From assembly GCA_045538755.1 (NCBI GenBank), contig JAZQEC010000006.1, forward strand, positions 47,651 through 111,650: 64,000 nucleotides of DNA, in the 5' to 3' direction. This stretch comes from UBA1738 sp045538755 (GTDB lineage Bacteria; Bacillota; Clostridia; UBA1381). Positions within the stretch are counted from its first letter, which is position 1. Each line of letters starts with the position of its first letter. The position numbers and the translations under genes were made by a program. Under the pieces are notes generated by a model, which was not told the origin of the DNA, searched no databases, and was given only the letters and a program-made list of their open reading frames with translations. Positions 33,561 to 42,247 of this stretch are shown here, in pieces.

Positions 33561-35285
33561 ATGAAAAGGGCAAACAGAAAAAAATCGTTTATGGTGAACG
33601 TTGCAATAGTTATGTTTTCTCAGATTGCAGTAAAGCTTCTGGGAATGATTTACCGTGTTGTTATAACAAACATCGGTGGCTTTGGTGACCTTGGAAACGG
33701 ATATTTAAATTCTGGCTTTCAGGTTTACACACTCCTGCTTGCAATCTCATCAATAGGCATCCCTAATGCAATTTCAAAGATGACCTCTGAACGAAATGCT
33801 GTCGGCGACTACCGAGGTGCACACAAGATTTTCAAATCTGCATTTTTGCTGTTTTCAATTATCGGATTTTTGGCATCATTTCTCCTTTATATAGGTGCTG
33901 ATTTCATTTCATATCAGATTATCAGGATGCCCGGTACAGAATATGTATTAAGATGTCTTGCACCGTCAATACTTTTCGTATGCCTGTCCTCTGTTATACG
34001 AGGATATTTTACCGGAATGGAAAATATGAATGCCACAAGTACATCTCAAGTACTTGAGCAGTTTTTTAAATGTATTTTGACGGTTTTAATTGTTTATTCT
34101 CTTGCGGCTTTTCCTATCATATTGGAAGGTATTTTAAACGTAGCAGAGCACGATGCAGAAAAGCGCGCAGTATATATGGCATCGGGCGCACAGGTTGCAA
34201 CAACCCTTTCCACAATTATCAGCTTCTTATACCTTGCGATATTCTATAATCGAAGAAGAAAGCAAATTTTGGCTAAAATCCACTCATCTGATGCTCCTAC
34301 TATAATAAAGCCGCTTGGACAAATGTTTAAAAGCATTCTGGTTATATCTGTACCTATTTCGCTTGGTTCGGTAATTTCAGCGATAAACAGGATAATTGAT
34401 ACCGCAACAATAACACGAGGAATTGAAGCGGCATTTCACAGCTTTATTCCGGCATATGGCAGCACGGCAGCGATTTTTAACCCAACCGCCGAACAGCTTT
34501 ACAAAGAAGCGGCAAGGCTTTCAGGTCAGCTCGGAAAAAGCGACACACTTATCAATCTTCCGCTTTCAATAAATATCGCATTCTCCACCGTTTTAGTGCC
34601 GGTAATTGCCGGTGCTCTCAAAAAGGGCGACAAAAAAACCGCTGCAGATAAAATTGCCTATTCTATGCTTATTTCAATACTTATTGCACTTCCTTGCGCA
34701 ATCGGATATATCGTGCTTGCAAAGCCGATTTACTCATTTTTATATCCGAATGCACAGCTTGGATATGACCTTATGCAAATAAGTGCTGTTGCGATGGTAT
34801 TTACGGCACTTAACCAGACAATGTCCGGCTCGCTTCAGGGTGTTGGCAAAGTTTTCGCACCTGCAACAGGACTTTTACTCGGCTGCATTACGAAATTTAT
34901 ATTAAACGTAATTCTTATACGCCGTCCCGAAATTAATATTTACGGAGCACCGATTAGTTCAATAGTTTGTCAGATAATCTCCTTTATGTACAGCTTCTAT
35001 GTTTTAAAGAAACAGATTACGTTAAAAATCAGCTCGACAAAATACATTATCAAGCCATTTATATCGGTAGTATTAATGGGACTCACCGCATATTTTGTCC
35101 ACCTTGGCGCAATTACACTTTTTGCAAACAAGTTTATTGCAATGGTTCTTGCTATCGGCACAGCAGCAGTCGTATATGCAGTATCTATATTCCTCTTAAA
35201 GGTTTTGACCGAACAAGAAGTTATACAACTGCCTTCAGGTCTTAGAATATTAAAACTCCTAAAAAAACTGGGTTTTTATAAATAA
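33561..35285 (+). CDS. Polysaccharide biosynthesis/lipid flippase, SpoVB-like (MOP superfamily)
   Basis: Integral membrane protein of 574 residues with about 14 helices, of the MOP superfamily that includes SpoVB and MurJ. N-terminal SFMVNVAIVMFSQIAVKLLGMIYRV and the GIPNAISKM segment are typical of SpoVB/YtgP-like proteins, as is the charged loop MTSERNAVGDYRGA. SpoVB is linked to spore cortex synthesis, and related proteins flip lipid II. Whether this copy serves sporulation or vegetative growth is not clear; cwlD, another cortex gene, is only 1.4 kb downstream. Confidence 0.85.
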   Translation: MKRANRKKSFMVNVAIVMFSQIAVKLLGMIYRVVITNIGGFGDLGNGYLNSGFQVYTLLLAISSIGIPNAISKMTSERNAVGDYRGAHKIFKSAFLLFSIIGFLASFLLYIGADFISYQIIRMPGTEYVLRCLAPSILFVCLSSVIRGYFTGMENMNATSTSQVLEQFFKCILTVLIVYSLAAFPIILEGILNVAEHDAEKRAVYMASGAQVATTLSTIISFLYLAIFYNRRRKQILAKIHSSDAPTIIKPLGQMFKSILVISVPISLGSVISAINRIIDTATITRGIEAAFHSFIPAYGSTAAIFNPTAEQLYKEAARLSGQLGKSDTLINLPLSINIAFSTVLVPVIAGALKKGDKKTAADKIAYSMLISILIALPCAIGYIVLAKPIYSFLYPNAQLGYDLMQISAVAMVFTALNQTMSGSLQGVGKVFAPATGLLLGCITKFILNVILIRRPEINIYGAPISSIVCQIISFMYSFYVLKKQITLKISSTKYIIKPFISVVLMGLTAYFVHLGAITLFANKFIAMVLAIGTAAVVYAVSIFLLKVLTEQEVIQLPSGLRILKLLKKLGFYK

Positions 35286-35314
35286 TTGACTTTTTATAAA
35301 ATATTTGATATAGT
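35286..35314 (+). promoter_or_regulatory. Sigma-A promoter of the CBS-domain gene
   Basis: TTGACT (35286-35291), 17 bp, TATAGT (35309-35314), in the 65-bp gap after the flippase gene. Confidence 0.65.
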
Positions 35315-35350
35315 ATAGTCGTAAATTTTACTTATGAAAGGATGATGGTT

Positions 35351-36631
35351 TTGGATTCTCTTCCCTCTCGATGTTTGTGGATAATTATTTTGGTGTTTAT
35401 AACAGGTGTACTTCGATGCTTTGAAGCATCAATAGAAAACCTGAATGAAGCAAAGCTGCAACGAACAGCTGCCGGCGGAAATAAATCCGCAAAACGAATG
35501 CTTTCCCTTATGGAAAATTCGGGCAGTTTCTATAATTCAATTAAGGTAATGACGGTTATAATAGAAATAACACTGGCAGACTTTAGCGTAACGACCCTGC
35601 CTGAGCTTTTCTTCTCGTCACTTCCTGAACATCTTTCAGTTATTGCAACAATAGCTGCCCTTGCTGTGTATGTTCTTATTTTTGCAGTATATGCTCCAAA
35701 GCGAGTTGCCGACCTTTATGCGGATAACATCATTTTGAAATCGTCCGGTATCCTTGCAACTCTTTACTATATAGGATTCCCTATTGCGTGGGTGCTTACT
35801 CACATTTCAAACCTGTTTCTTTTGCTTTTCGGAATAAAGCCGAATGACGCAGAAGAAGAGGTTACCGAAGAGGAAATCCGTATGATGGTAGACATAGGCA
35901 GTGAAAGCGGTGCGATAGATCCTGAAGAAAAGGAAATGATACACAATATCTTTGAGCTTGATGATACTCAGGTCGGAGATATTATGACTCACAGAACTGA
36001 CACAGAGATTCTATGGATTGACGAAAAAGATAAGTGGGAAGAAATTATTTCCGGCTCCAATCACACGGTTTACCCTGTGTGCGAAGAATCCATTGACAAC
36101 ATAATCGGAATACTCCGTAGCAATGACTTTTATAAAACTCTCCTTGGCGGCGGTGATGCAGGCTCTATTTTAAGAGCTCCGTATTTTGTTCCTGACACAA
36201 TAAAGGCAGATGATTTATTCCGCCAGATGCAAAAAACAAAAAACCACTTTGCCGTTGTTCTTGATGAATATGGCGGCCTCGGCGGAATTATTACAATGTC
36301 CGACCTTTTAGAAGAAATAGTCGGAACACTTTCAAACGATTTTGATGAAATTGAAGAGGAAGACATAATACAGCTTGACACAAACACATGGAAAATTTCA
36401 GGCTCATGCGATATTGATATAGTATCAGAAACTCTTGGCATCGACCTTCCGGTTGAGGAATATAACACATTTGCCGGAATGATTTTGTCAGAGCTTGGCG
36501 AAATCCCCGAAGACGGAGCAACTCCGGAGCTTGAAGCTTACGGCCTTACAATAAAGGTCACAGAAATAAATGAACATCGCATTGAATGGGCAAAAGTTGC
36601 CATTATAGAAAAAGTACAAGAAGATAATTAA
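35351..36631 (+). CDS. HlyC/CorC (CNNM) family transporter with CBS domains
   Basis: Membrane protein with an N-terminal DUF21-type transmembrane region (to about residue 150), a pair of CBS domains (about 185-315; MTHRTDTEILWI, HFAVVLDEYGGLGGIITMSDLLEEIVG) and a C-terminal CorC/HlyC domain (about 335-420). Relatives move or sense Mg and other divalent ions. A TTG at 35351 is taken as the start because GAAAGGA lies eight bases upstream. ATG codons at 35342 and 35345 fall within or next to that site but remain possible, adding three residues. Confidence 0.85.
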   Translation: MDSLPSRCLWIIILVFITGVLRCFEASIENLNEAKLQRTAAGGNKSAKRMLSLMENSGSFYNSIKVMTVIIEITLADFSVTTLPELFFSSLPEHLSVIATIAALAVYVLIFAVYAPKRVADLYADNIILKSSGILATLYYIGFPIAWVLTHISNLFLLLFGIKPNDAEEEVTEEEIRMMVDIGSESGAIDPEEKEMIHNIFELDDTQVGDIMTHRTDTEILWIDEKDKWEEIISGSNHTVYPVCEESIDNIIGILRSNDFYKTLLGGGDAGSILRAPYFVPDTIKADDLFRQMQKTKNHFAVVLDEYGGLGGIITMSDLLEEIVGTLSNDFDEIEEEDIIQLDTNTWKISGSCDIDIVSETLGIDLPVEEYNTFAGMILSELGEIPEDGATPELEAYGLTIKVTEINEHRIEWAKVAIIEKVQEDN

Positions 36632-36638
36632 TATAACT

Positions 36639-36678
36639 ATACATCATATCATATACTTTAAAAGGTGATATGATGTAT
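36639..36678 (+). promoter_or_regulatory. Hairpin over the cwlD ribosome site and start codon
   Basis: A perfect 13-bp inverted repeat (36639-36651 with 36666-36678) and a 14-nt loop. The AAAGG of the ribosome site lies in the loop, and both possible ATG codons (36670, 36673) lie in the 3' arm. CATATACT (36649-36656) with a TAATAT about 14 bp upstream also loosely resembles a sporulation sigma-E promoter. Confidence 0.5.
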
Positions 36679-37383
36679 ATTATTTTAAGCAGAAAAAAGT
36701 GTATAACAGTGTGCCTAATAGCAGTTTTTTTAAGCATATCCGCATTTGGAATATTTGCTTTATCCTCCTATGCAGGCACTTTTTTTGATGACAAAAGCCT
36801 TTCTATCATAGTCGATGCAGGTCACGGTCTTCCTGACGGCGGAGCCGTGGGTTCCGGCGGTACTGTTGAGCAGGAAATTAACATCGCAATAGCAAAAAAA
36901 CTTGAAGAAGTCTTGGAAGGCAAAAACATTGATGTTATTATGACACGCAGCGATGAATCGGGAATCTGGACAGAAGAAAGCGACAGTATTCGTAAAAAAA
37001 AGGTCGAGGATATGTATAACCGATTAAAGATAATGAAAAATTCAGACGCCGACCTTTTTGTGTCAATACATATGAACTCATATACAAACAAAGCTACTTC
37101 AGGATTGAGGATTTTTTATTCACCTGCGTTTGATGAGATAAAACCGCTTGCCGAAAATATTCAAATCCGTATGTCAGATGTTACCGGCGCAAAAACCAAT
37201 GTTGTAAAAGCCGCTGACAACAGTCTATTCCTTATGAAAAAAGCACCAATTCCTGCAATTTTGGTAGAGTGCGGGTTTATTTCCAACCCACAGGAAGAAA
37301 AAAAGCTTAATGATGAAGATTATCAGGCAAGGCTTGCCTGGGCTATTGCAGATGCGGTGGAAAAATACTATTCTTTGCCATAA
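36673..37383 (+). CDS. cwlD: N-acetylmuramoyl-L-alanine amidase, CwlD-like
   Basis: Zinc amidase that cleaves the muramyl-alanine bond. CwlD of spore-formers prepares muramic-delta-lactam in the cortex. The 236-residue protein has an N-terminal signal/anchor (about residues 8-32) and an Amidase_3 domain with IVDAGHGLPDGGAVG (zinc His), a zinc-ligand Glu in TVEQEINIAIA, VSIHMNS (zinc His) and PAILVECGFISNPQEE (catalytic Glu). Length and single-domain layout match CwlD rather than vegetative amidases with wall-binding repeats. ATG 36673 is preferred; 36670 is one codon upstream. Confidence 0.83.
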   Translation: MYIILSRKKCITVCLIAVFLSISAFGIFALSSYAGTFFDDKSLSIIVDAGHGLPDGGAVGSGGTVEQEINIAIAKKLEEVLEGKNIDVIMTRSDESGIWTEESDSIRKKKVEDMYNRLKIMKNSDADLFVSIHMNSYTNKATSGLRIFYSPAFDEIKPLAENIQIRMSDVTGAKTNVVKAADNSLFLMKKAPIPAILVECGFISNPQEEKKLNDEDYQARLAWAIADAVEKYYSLP

Positions 37384-37447
37384 ATCAACCAAAAGTTGAT
37401 ATTTGACACTTTTTTAACGACTTTTTAATATTTTCGGTAACTTTCAG

Positions 37448-37476
37448 TTGACCTTACGAAAATTATGTTGTATAAT
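37448..37476 (+). promoter_or_regulatory. Sigma-A promoter of serC-serA
   Basis: TTGACC (37448-37453), 17 bp, perfect TATAAT (37471-37476), about 38 bp before serC. Confidence 0.8.
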
Positions 37477-37513
37477 GAGTTCATTATTGAAAAAAAGAAA
37501 GAGGTTTTAGAAA

Positions 37514-38596
37514 ATGAGCAGAGTTTACAATTTTTCAGCAGGACCATCAATGCTTCCTGTCGAAGTATTAGAGAAGGCACAAAAGGAAATGGTGGAATAC
37601 GGCGCAGCAGGTATGTCTGTAATGGAAATGAGCCACCGTTCAAAAGATTATGAAGAAATTATCAAAGGCTGTGAAGCTCTTGTACGAGAGCTTATGCACG
37701 TTCCTGATAACTATAAGGTATTGTTCTTACAGGGCGGTGCATCAAGCCAGTTCACAATGATTCCTATGAATATAGGTAATAAAAACAAAAAGTGTGATAT
37801 CGTAATCACAGGTCAGTGGGCTAAAAAGGCGGCACAGGAAGCAGAGAGATACATAACAGTTAACAAGATTGCATCTTCAGCTGATAAGACATTCTCTTAT
37901 ATTCCGAAGCTCGACAAGAGCACATTCTCAAAAGATGCTGACTATTTCTACATCTGTATGAATAACACAATTTATGGAACAAAGTTTAACGAACTTCCTG
38001 ATACAGGTGATGTTCCGTTGGTTGCTGATATTTCTTCAATGATTATGTCTGAAGAAATCGACGTTTCAAAGTTTGGTATCCTTTACGCAGGTGCACAGAA
38101 GAACTTAGGACCTGCCGGTGTCACTCTTGTGATTATCCGTGAAGACTTGATTGGAAACCAGATGGATATCTGCCCGACAATGTTCAACTACCAGATTCAC
38201 GTTGATAACGGTTCAATGTATAACACACCGCCAACATACGGCATTTATATTATGAAACTTGTTCTTGAATGGATTAAAGAACAGGGCGGCGTTGCAGCTA
38301 TTCAGAAAATCAATGAGAAAAAAGCAGGACTCCTTTACGATTTCCTTGATAATTCAAAAATGTTTAGAGGCACAGTTGTTCCTGAAGACCGTTCACTTAT
38401 GAACATTCCGTTCGTAACAGATGACGAAGATTTAAATGCAAAATTCATCAAAGAAGCAAAAGAGGCTGGTTTTGTGAACTTAAAAGGCCACAGATCAGTA
38501 GGCGGAATGAGAGCCAGCATTTACAATGCTATGCCTGTTGAAGGCGTAGAAGCTCTTGTTGCGTTTATGAAGAAATTTGAAGAAGAAAACAAATAG
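37514..38596 (+). CDS. serC: Phosphoserine aminotransferase
   Basis: PLP enzyme converting 3-phosphohydroxypyruvate to phosphoserine with glutamate. The 360 residues are full length. It starts with the family's YNFSAGPSMLPVEVL, has GMSVMEMSHRSKDYE, the PLP Lys in YAGAQKNLGPAG, and the C-terminal GHRSVGGMRASIYNA. It is followed 15 bp later by serA, so two consecutive serine synthesis steps are one operon. No serB phosphatase is in the window. Confidence 0.97.
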   Translation: MSRVYNFSAGPSMLPVEVLEKAQKEMVEYGAAGMSVMEMSHRSKDYEEIIKGCEALVRELMHVPDNYKVLFLQGGASSQFTMIPMNIGNKNKKCDIVITGQWAKKAAQEAERYITVNKIASSADKTFSYIPKLDKSTFSKDADYFYICMNNTIYGTKFNELPDTGDVPLVADISSMIMSEEIDVSKFGILYAGAQKNLGPAGVTLVIIREDLIGNQMDICPTMFNYQIHVDNGSMYNTPPTYGIYIMKLVLEWIKEQGGVAAIQKINEKKAGLLYDFLDNSKMFRGTVVPEDRSLMNIPFVTDDEDLNAKFIKEAKEAGFVNLKGHRSVGGMRASIYNAMPVEGVEALVAFMKKFEEENK

Positions 38597-38611
38597 AAAG
38601 AGGTATTAAAA

Positions 38612-39775
38612 ATGTTTGACATTTTAACATTAAATAAAATTGCAGCTTGCGGTCTTGACCAGCTTGATGCTGCAAAATATAATATTACTGATGATGCAAC
38701 AAAGGACGCAGATGGTATTATTTTAAGAAGCTTTGTAATGCATGATATGGAGCTTCCTGCATCACTTAAAGCCGTTGCTCGTGCAGGTGCAGGTACAAAT
38801 AATATCCCGATTGATAAATGTTCCAAGCAAGGTATTGTAGTATTCAATACTCCTGGTGCAAATGCAAATGCCGTAAAAGAACTTGTTTTGGCAGGTCTTT
38901 TCCTTGCAGCAAGAGATGTTGTGGGCGGAATTAACTGGGCAGGCACTTTAACAGGTGACGACGTTGCAAAGCAGATTGAAAAAGGTAAGTCAAACTTTGC
39001 CGGAACTGAGGTTCAGGGAAAAACTCTTGGTATTATCGGACTTGGCGCAATCGGAATATTGGTTGCAAATGCTGCAAGACACTTTGGTATGAAGGTTATC
39101 GGCTATGACCCATATTTGTCAGTTGATGCTGCATGGAGACTTTCACATCATATCACAAAGGCAAAAAGTGCTGATGAGGTTTATGCAAATGCAGACTATA
39201 TCTCAATCCACGTTCCGCTGACTGATGAAACAAAGAGAAGCATCAACCGTGATACTATCGCAAAGATGAAGGACGGCGTTAAGATTTTGAACTTCGCAAG
39301 AGGCGAGCTTGTTGACAATGACGCAATCAAGGCTGCTATTGCATCAGGTAAAGTTTCAAAATACGTTGTTGACTTCCCTAACGGAGAAGTTATAAATCAG
39401 CCTGGAATTATTGCAATTCCTCACCTTGGCGCTTCAACAGGCGAATCAGAAGATAACTGCGCTATGATGGCTGCACAGGAAATTTCAAATTACCTCGAAA
39501 CAGGTGATATCGTTAACTCAGTTAACTTCCCTAACTGTTCACTTCCGCTTTCAGGTAAGGGCAGAATTTGTATTCTTCACAAAAATATGCCTACTATGCT
39601 TACACAGTTTACAAATCTGTTTGCAGCAGAAAATCATAACATCGCTGACCTTATTAACAAGAGCAAGAAAGACCTTGCTTATACAATTATCAATACTGAT
39701 GAAATTATCACAGACGAAATTGTTGATAAAATCAAAGCTGTTGATGGTGTTTTAAGAGTAAGAGTTATTAAATAA
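38612..39775 (+). CDS. serA: D-3-phosphoglycerate dehydrogenase
   Basis: First enzyme of serine synthesis, oxidising 3-phosphoglycerate with NAD. In 387 residues it has the split substrate domain (ARAGAGTNNIPID), the NAD-binding domain (LGIIGLGAIGILVA; YDPYLSVD), catalytic Arg (NFARGELVDNDA), Glu, and His (IPHLGASTGESEDN), and a short C-terminal ACT domain (about 315-387; RICILHKNMPTMLTQF). This is the compact SerA form, lacking the intervening domain of the long type. Confidence 0.96.
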   Translation: MFDILTLNKIAACGLDQLDAAKYNITDDATKDADGIILRSFVMHDMELPASLKAVARAGAGTNNIPIDKCSKQGIVVFNTPGANANAVKELVLAGLFLAARDVVGGINWAGTLTGDDVAKQIEKGKSNFAGTEVQGKTLGIIGLGAIGILVANAARHFGMKVIGYDPYLSVDAAWRLSHHITKAKSADEVYANADYISIHVPLTDETKRSINRDTIAKMKDGVKILNFARGELVDNDAIKAAIASGKVSKYVVDFPNGEVINQPGIIAIPHLGASTGESEDNCAMMAAQEISNYLETGDIVNSVNFPNCSLPLSGKGRICILHKNMPTMLTQFTNLFAAENHNIADLINKSKKDLAYTIINTDEIITDEIVDKIKAVDGVLRVRVIK

Positions 39776-39783
39776 AAATTTTT

Positions 39784-39817
39784 ATAGCCGCACTTTAAAA
39801 GTGCGGCTATTTTTTTA
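39784..39817 (+). terminator. Terminator of serC-serA
   Basis: A 13-bp stem (39784-39796 with 39798-39810) and a T8 tail starting at 39810. Confidence 0.92.
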
Positions 39818-39908
39818 TTATATTTACTTTTGATTACACACAAGTATAGATATAAAGCTATACTTCAAATAAAGTCGAAATCTGTCGTATTATTTAAAAT
39901 AAAACATA

Positions 39909-39937
39909 TAGACAAAATAACTCTTTTATGATATAAT
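39909..39937 (+). promoter_or_regulatory. Sigma-A promoter of the 6S-like RNA
   Basis: TAGACA (39909-39914), 17 bp, perfect TATAAT (39932-39937), seven bases before the first paired base of the RNA. Confidence 0.75.
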
Positions 39938-39943
39938 AAATTT

Positions 39944-40132
39944 GTGAGTTGTCTTTAATATTTTATTGTTCTTTTTTGCGTATTTTAGTTCTTTTATATT
40001 GTATGACGTTTTGTAAAAAACGTCGGCTAACCTTTAATGTACTGTATAAATGAACTATTTAGACTGATGTTAAAGATGACTCACAATCAAGCCGTGCGTT
40101 TTTTGTGCATGGCTTTGGCTATGCACTTTTTT
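39944..40132 (+). ncRNA. ssrS: Candidate 6S RNA (about 189 nt)
   Basis: No gene lies between serA and the transporter (674 bp), but a structured transcript is visible. The 5' end GTGAGTTGTCTTTAAT pairs with ATGTTAAAGATGACTCAC ending at 40084, using several G-U pairs. An internal unpaired region on both sides (about 24 and 9 nt) follows, then AGTTC-TTTATA pairs with TATAAA-GAACT, then an apical hairpin GACGTTTT/AAAACGTC. A terminator follows (GTGCAT at 40105-40110, ATGCAC at 40121-40126, then T6). Closing stem, central bubble, terminal stem and length are those of 6S RNA, the RNA-polymerase decoy. The family call rests on shape, not on a covariance search. Confidence 0.55.
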
Positions 40133-40283
40133 AATGGACAATGCGTGCAATTCTTATGTTTGGACAAACATAAAGCTTATGCAAATAAAAATTTCCACAA
40201 AAATCCTGTCCGTTAGATTGTGCAGACAAGAGAGAATAAAAAAATTCTTTCTTTTTTTATGCCAAAAAAACAGAAATATCACC

Positions 40284-40313
40284 TTGACAATTTCTCTTTT
40301 TTTCTGCTAATAT
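40284..40313 (+). promoter_or_regulatory. Promoter of the Na/Pi transporter gene
   Basis: Perfect TTGACA (40284-40289), 18 bp, TAATAT (40308-40313). The untranslated leader of about 130 nt contains the palindrome at 40385-40410. Confidence 0.6.
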
Positions 40314-40384
40314 TATAATGGGTGAATTTGGGAAATATTTAGATTTTTCTTGTTTTATGCCCCATAAAATTACTTTCAACAACT

Positions 40385-40410
40385 AAAATTATAACACAAG
40401 TTATAATTTT
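40385..40410 (+). repeat. Perfect 11-bp inverted repeat upstream of the Na/Pi transporter gene
   Basis: 40385-40395 and 40400-40410 are exact reverse complements, loop ACAA, 39 bp before the start codon, followed by two more T. It could be a weak attenuator or an operator. Confidence 0.5.
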
Positions 40411-40449
40411 TTAGATATATTATCGACATACATAACGAAAGGAAAAATT

Positions 40450-42192
40450 ATGGACATTTTTGACGCACTTTCACTAATTGGAGGTTTATGCCTGTTCTTA
40501 TTCGGCATGAACATTATGGGACAAGCCTTAGAGCGTCGTGCAGGTGGCAGCCTCCGTACAGTTTTGGGCAAACTCACAACCCGCAAAATCGTAGGACTTT
40601 TAACAGGTCTCGGCGTTACCGCAGTTATTCAGAGCTCATCTGCAACAACTGTTATGGTTGTCGGCTTCGTAAACTCAGGACTTATGACACTAAAGCAGGC
40701 AATTAACGTAATTATGGGTGCTAATATCGGTACAACCGTAACGGCGTGGATTTTGAGCCTTGGCGGTATCGAAAGCAGTAACGTATTCGTTCAGCTTTTA
40801 AAGCCCACCTCATTCACTCCTGTTCTTGCACTTATTGGAACAATTTATTATATGTTCTCAAAAAGCAGCAAAAAGAAAGACACAGGTACAATCCTGTTAG
40901 GCTTTGCCGTACTTATGTTCGGTATGGATACTATGTCTAATGCAGTTAAAGGTCTTGCAGATGTACCCCAGTTTCAGAATATGTTTATCATGTTCAAAAA
41001 CCCGATTTTGGGCGTTTTAGTTGGAGCTATCCTTACTGCAATTATCCAGTCAAGCTCGGCATCAGTCGGAATTTTACAAGCGCTTTCTGCCACAGGTCAG
41101 GTTTCTTACGGCGCTGCTATCCCGATTATTATGGGACAAAACATCGGCACCTGTATAACTGCGATTTTGTCGTCCTTCGGTACTAATAAAAACGCAAAAC
41201 GTGCTGCCTTTGTTCACCTTTTCTTCAATATCATCGGTACTGTCATTATGATTACGGTTTTCTGGATTGTAAAAATAATTTTAAAGCCGGTCTTATTTGA
41301 TGTTCCGTCATCATATATGGGTATTGCCGTTGCACACTCTGCATTTAACATTGCATGTACAATTATTCTGTATCCGATGTCAGGCATTTTAGAATCACTT
41401 GTGAACAAGCTTGTGCCCGATGCAAAGGGCAAAGAAGTTATGCCGGTACTTGACGAAAGGCTTCTTGCCACACCGCCTGTCGCTTTAGAGCTTTGTCACA
41501 ACACAACAGTTGATATGGCAACTGCGGCAGTTGAAGCACTCAAAAATAGTATCAGTGCTTTTGACTCATATTCAGATGAGCTTGCAAAGACAATCCGCGA
41601 AATTGAAGACAAAACCGACTATTACGAGGACATTCTTGGTACATATCTTGTTAAATTAAGCGGCCGTCAGGTAAGCGAACAGGAAAGCGTAGAAATTGCA
41701 AAGTTGCTTAAAGACATCGGTGACTTTGAAAGAATATCTGACCACAGTGTTAATCTCCTTTGTTCTGTTGAAGAGCTACGTGAGAAAAATATTGAATTTA
41801 CTGCTGATGCAAAAGCAGAGCTTACAGTTATTCTTTCTGCGGTAAGTGAAATTCTTGACCTTTCATTAAAGGCATTTACAGACAATGACTTAGCAGCAGC
41901 TAACTGTGTTGAACCGCTTGAGCAGGTTATCGACAAGCTTCGTGATAAATTGCGTGGCAACCACATCTTAAGACTCCAACAGGGCGATTGTACAATCGAA
42001 GCAGGCTTTATCTGGTCTGACCTTCTAACAAACCTTTCACGAACATCAGACCACTGCTCAAATATTGCAGGAAGCATAATTGACGTTGCAAACAACAATA
42101 TGAATATGCATGAAGCACTTCGCTTAGCACGTGATGACAGCCCTGAATTTAAGCAAAAATACAATTCATATTTAGAAAAATACAGTCTTTAA
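40450..42192 (+). CDS. Na/Pi cotransporter family protein with PhoU-like domain
   Basis: Sodium-dependent phosphate transporter of the NptA/YjbB type. The 580-residue protein has two inverted Na_Pi_cotrans repeats, each with the QSSSA-type motif (VIQSSSATTVMVVGFVN near residue 60; IIQSSSASVGILQAL near 200) within about eight helices up to residue 310. A cytoplasmic helical PhoU-like domain follows (about 345-560; LKDIGDFERISDHSVNL, TSDHCSNIAGSIID). Monocistronic, closed by its own terminator. The PhoU-like part probably regulates transport. Confidence 0.92.
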   Translation: MDIFDALSLIGGLCLFLFGMNIMGQALERRAGGSLRTVLGKLTTRKIVGLLTGLGVTAVIQSSSATTVMVVGFVNSGLMTLKQAINVIMGANIGTTVTAWILSLGGIESSNVFVQLLKPTSFTPVLALIGTIYYMFSKSSKKKDTGTILLGFAVLMFGMDTMSNAVKGLADVPQFQNMFIMFKNPILGVLVGAILTAIIQSSSASVGILQALSATGQVSYGAAIPIIMGQNIGTCITAILSSFGTNKNAKRAAFVHLFFNIIGTVIMITVFWIVKIILKPVLFDVPSSYMGIAVAHSAFNIACTIILYPMSGILESLVNKLVPDAKGKEVMPVLDERLLATPPVALELCHNTTVDMATAAVEALKNSISAFDSYSDELAKTIREIEDKTDYYEDILGTYLVKLSGRQVSEQESVEIAKLLKDIGDFERISDHSVNLLCSVEELREKNIEFTADAKAELTVILSAVSEILDLSLKAFTDNDLAAANCVEPLEQVIDKLRDKLRGNHILRLQQGDCTIEAGFIWSDLLTNLSRTSDHCSNIAGSIIDVANNNMNMHEALRLARDDSPEFKQKYNSYLEKYSL

Positions 42193-42199
42193 TAAAATT

Positions 42200-42229
42200 A
42201 TCCGCTGTGATAACTCACAGCGGATTTTT
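42200..42229 (+). terminator. Terminator of the Na/Pi transporter gene
   Basis: ATCCGCTGTGA (42200-42210) and TCACAGCGGAT (42215-42225), loop TAAC, then T5. Confidence 0.92.
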
Positions 42230-42247
42230 GTTTTCTATTTAATTAGT

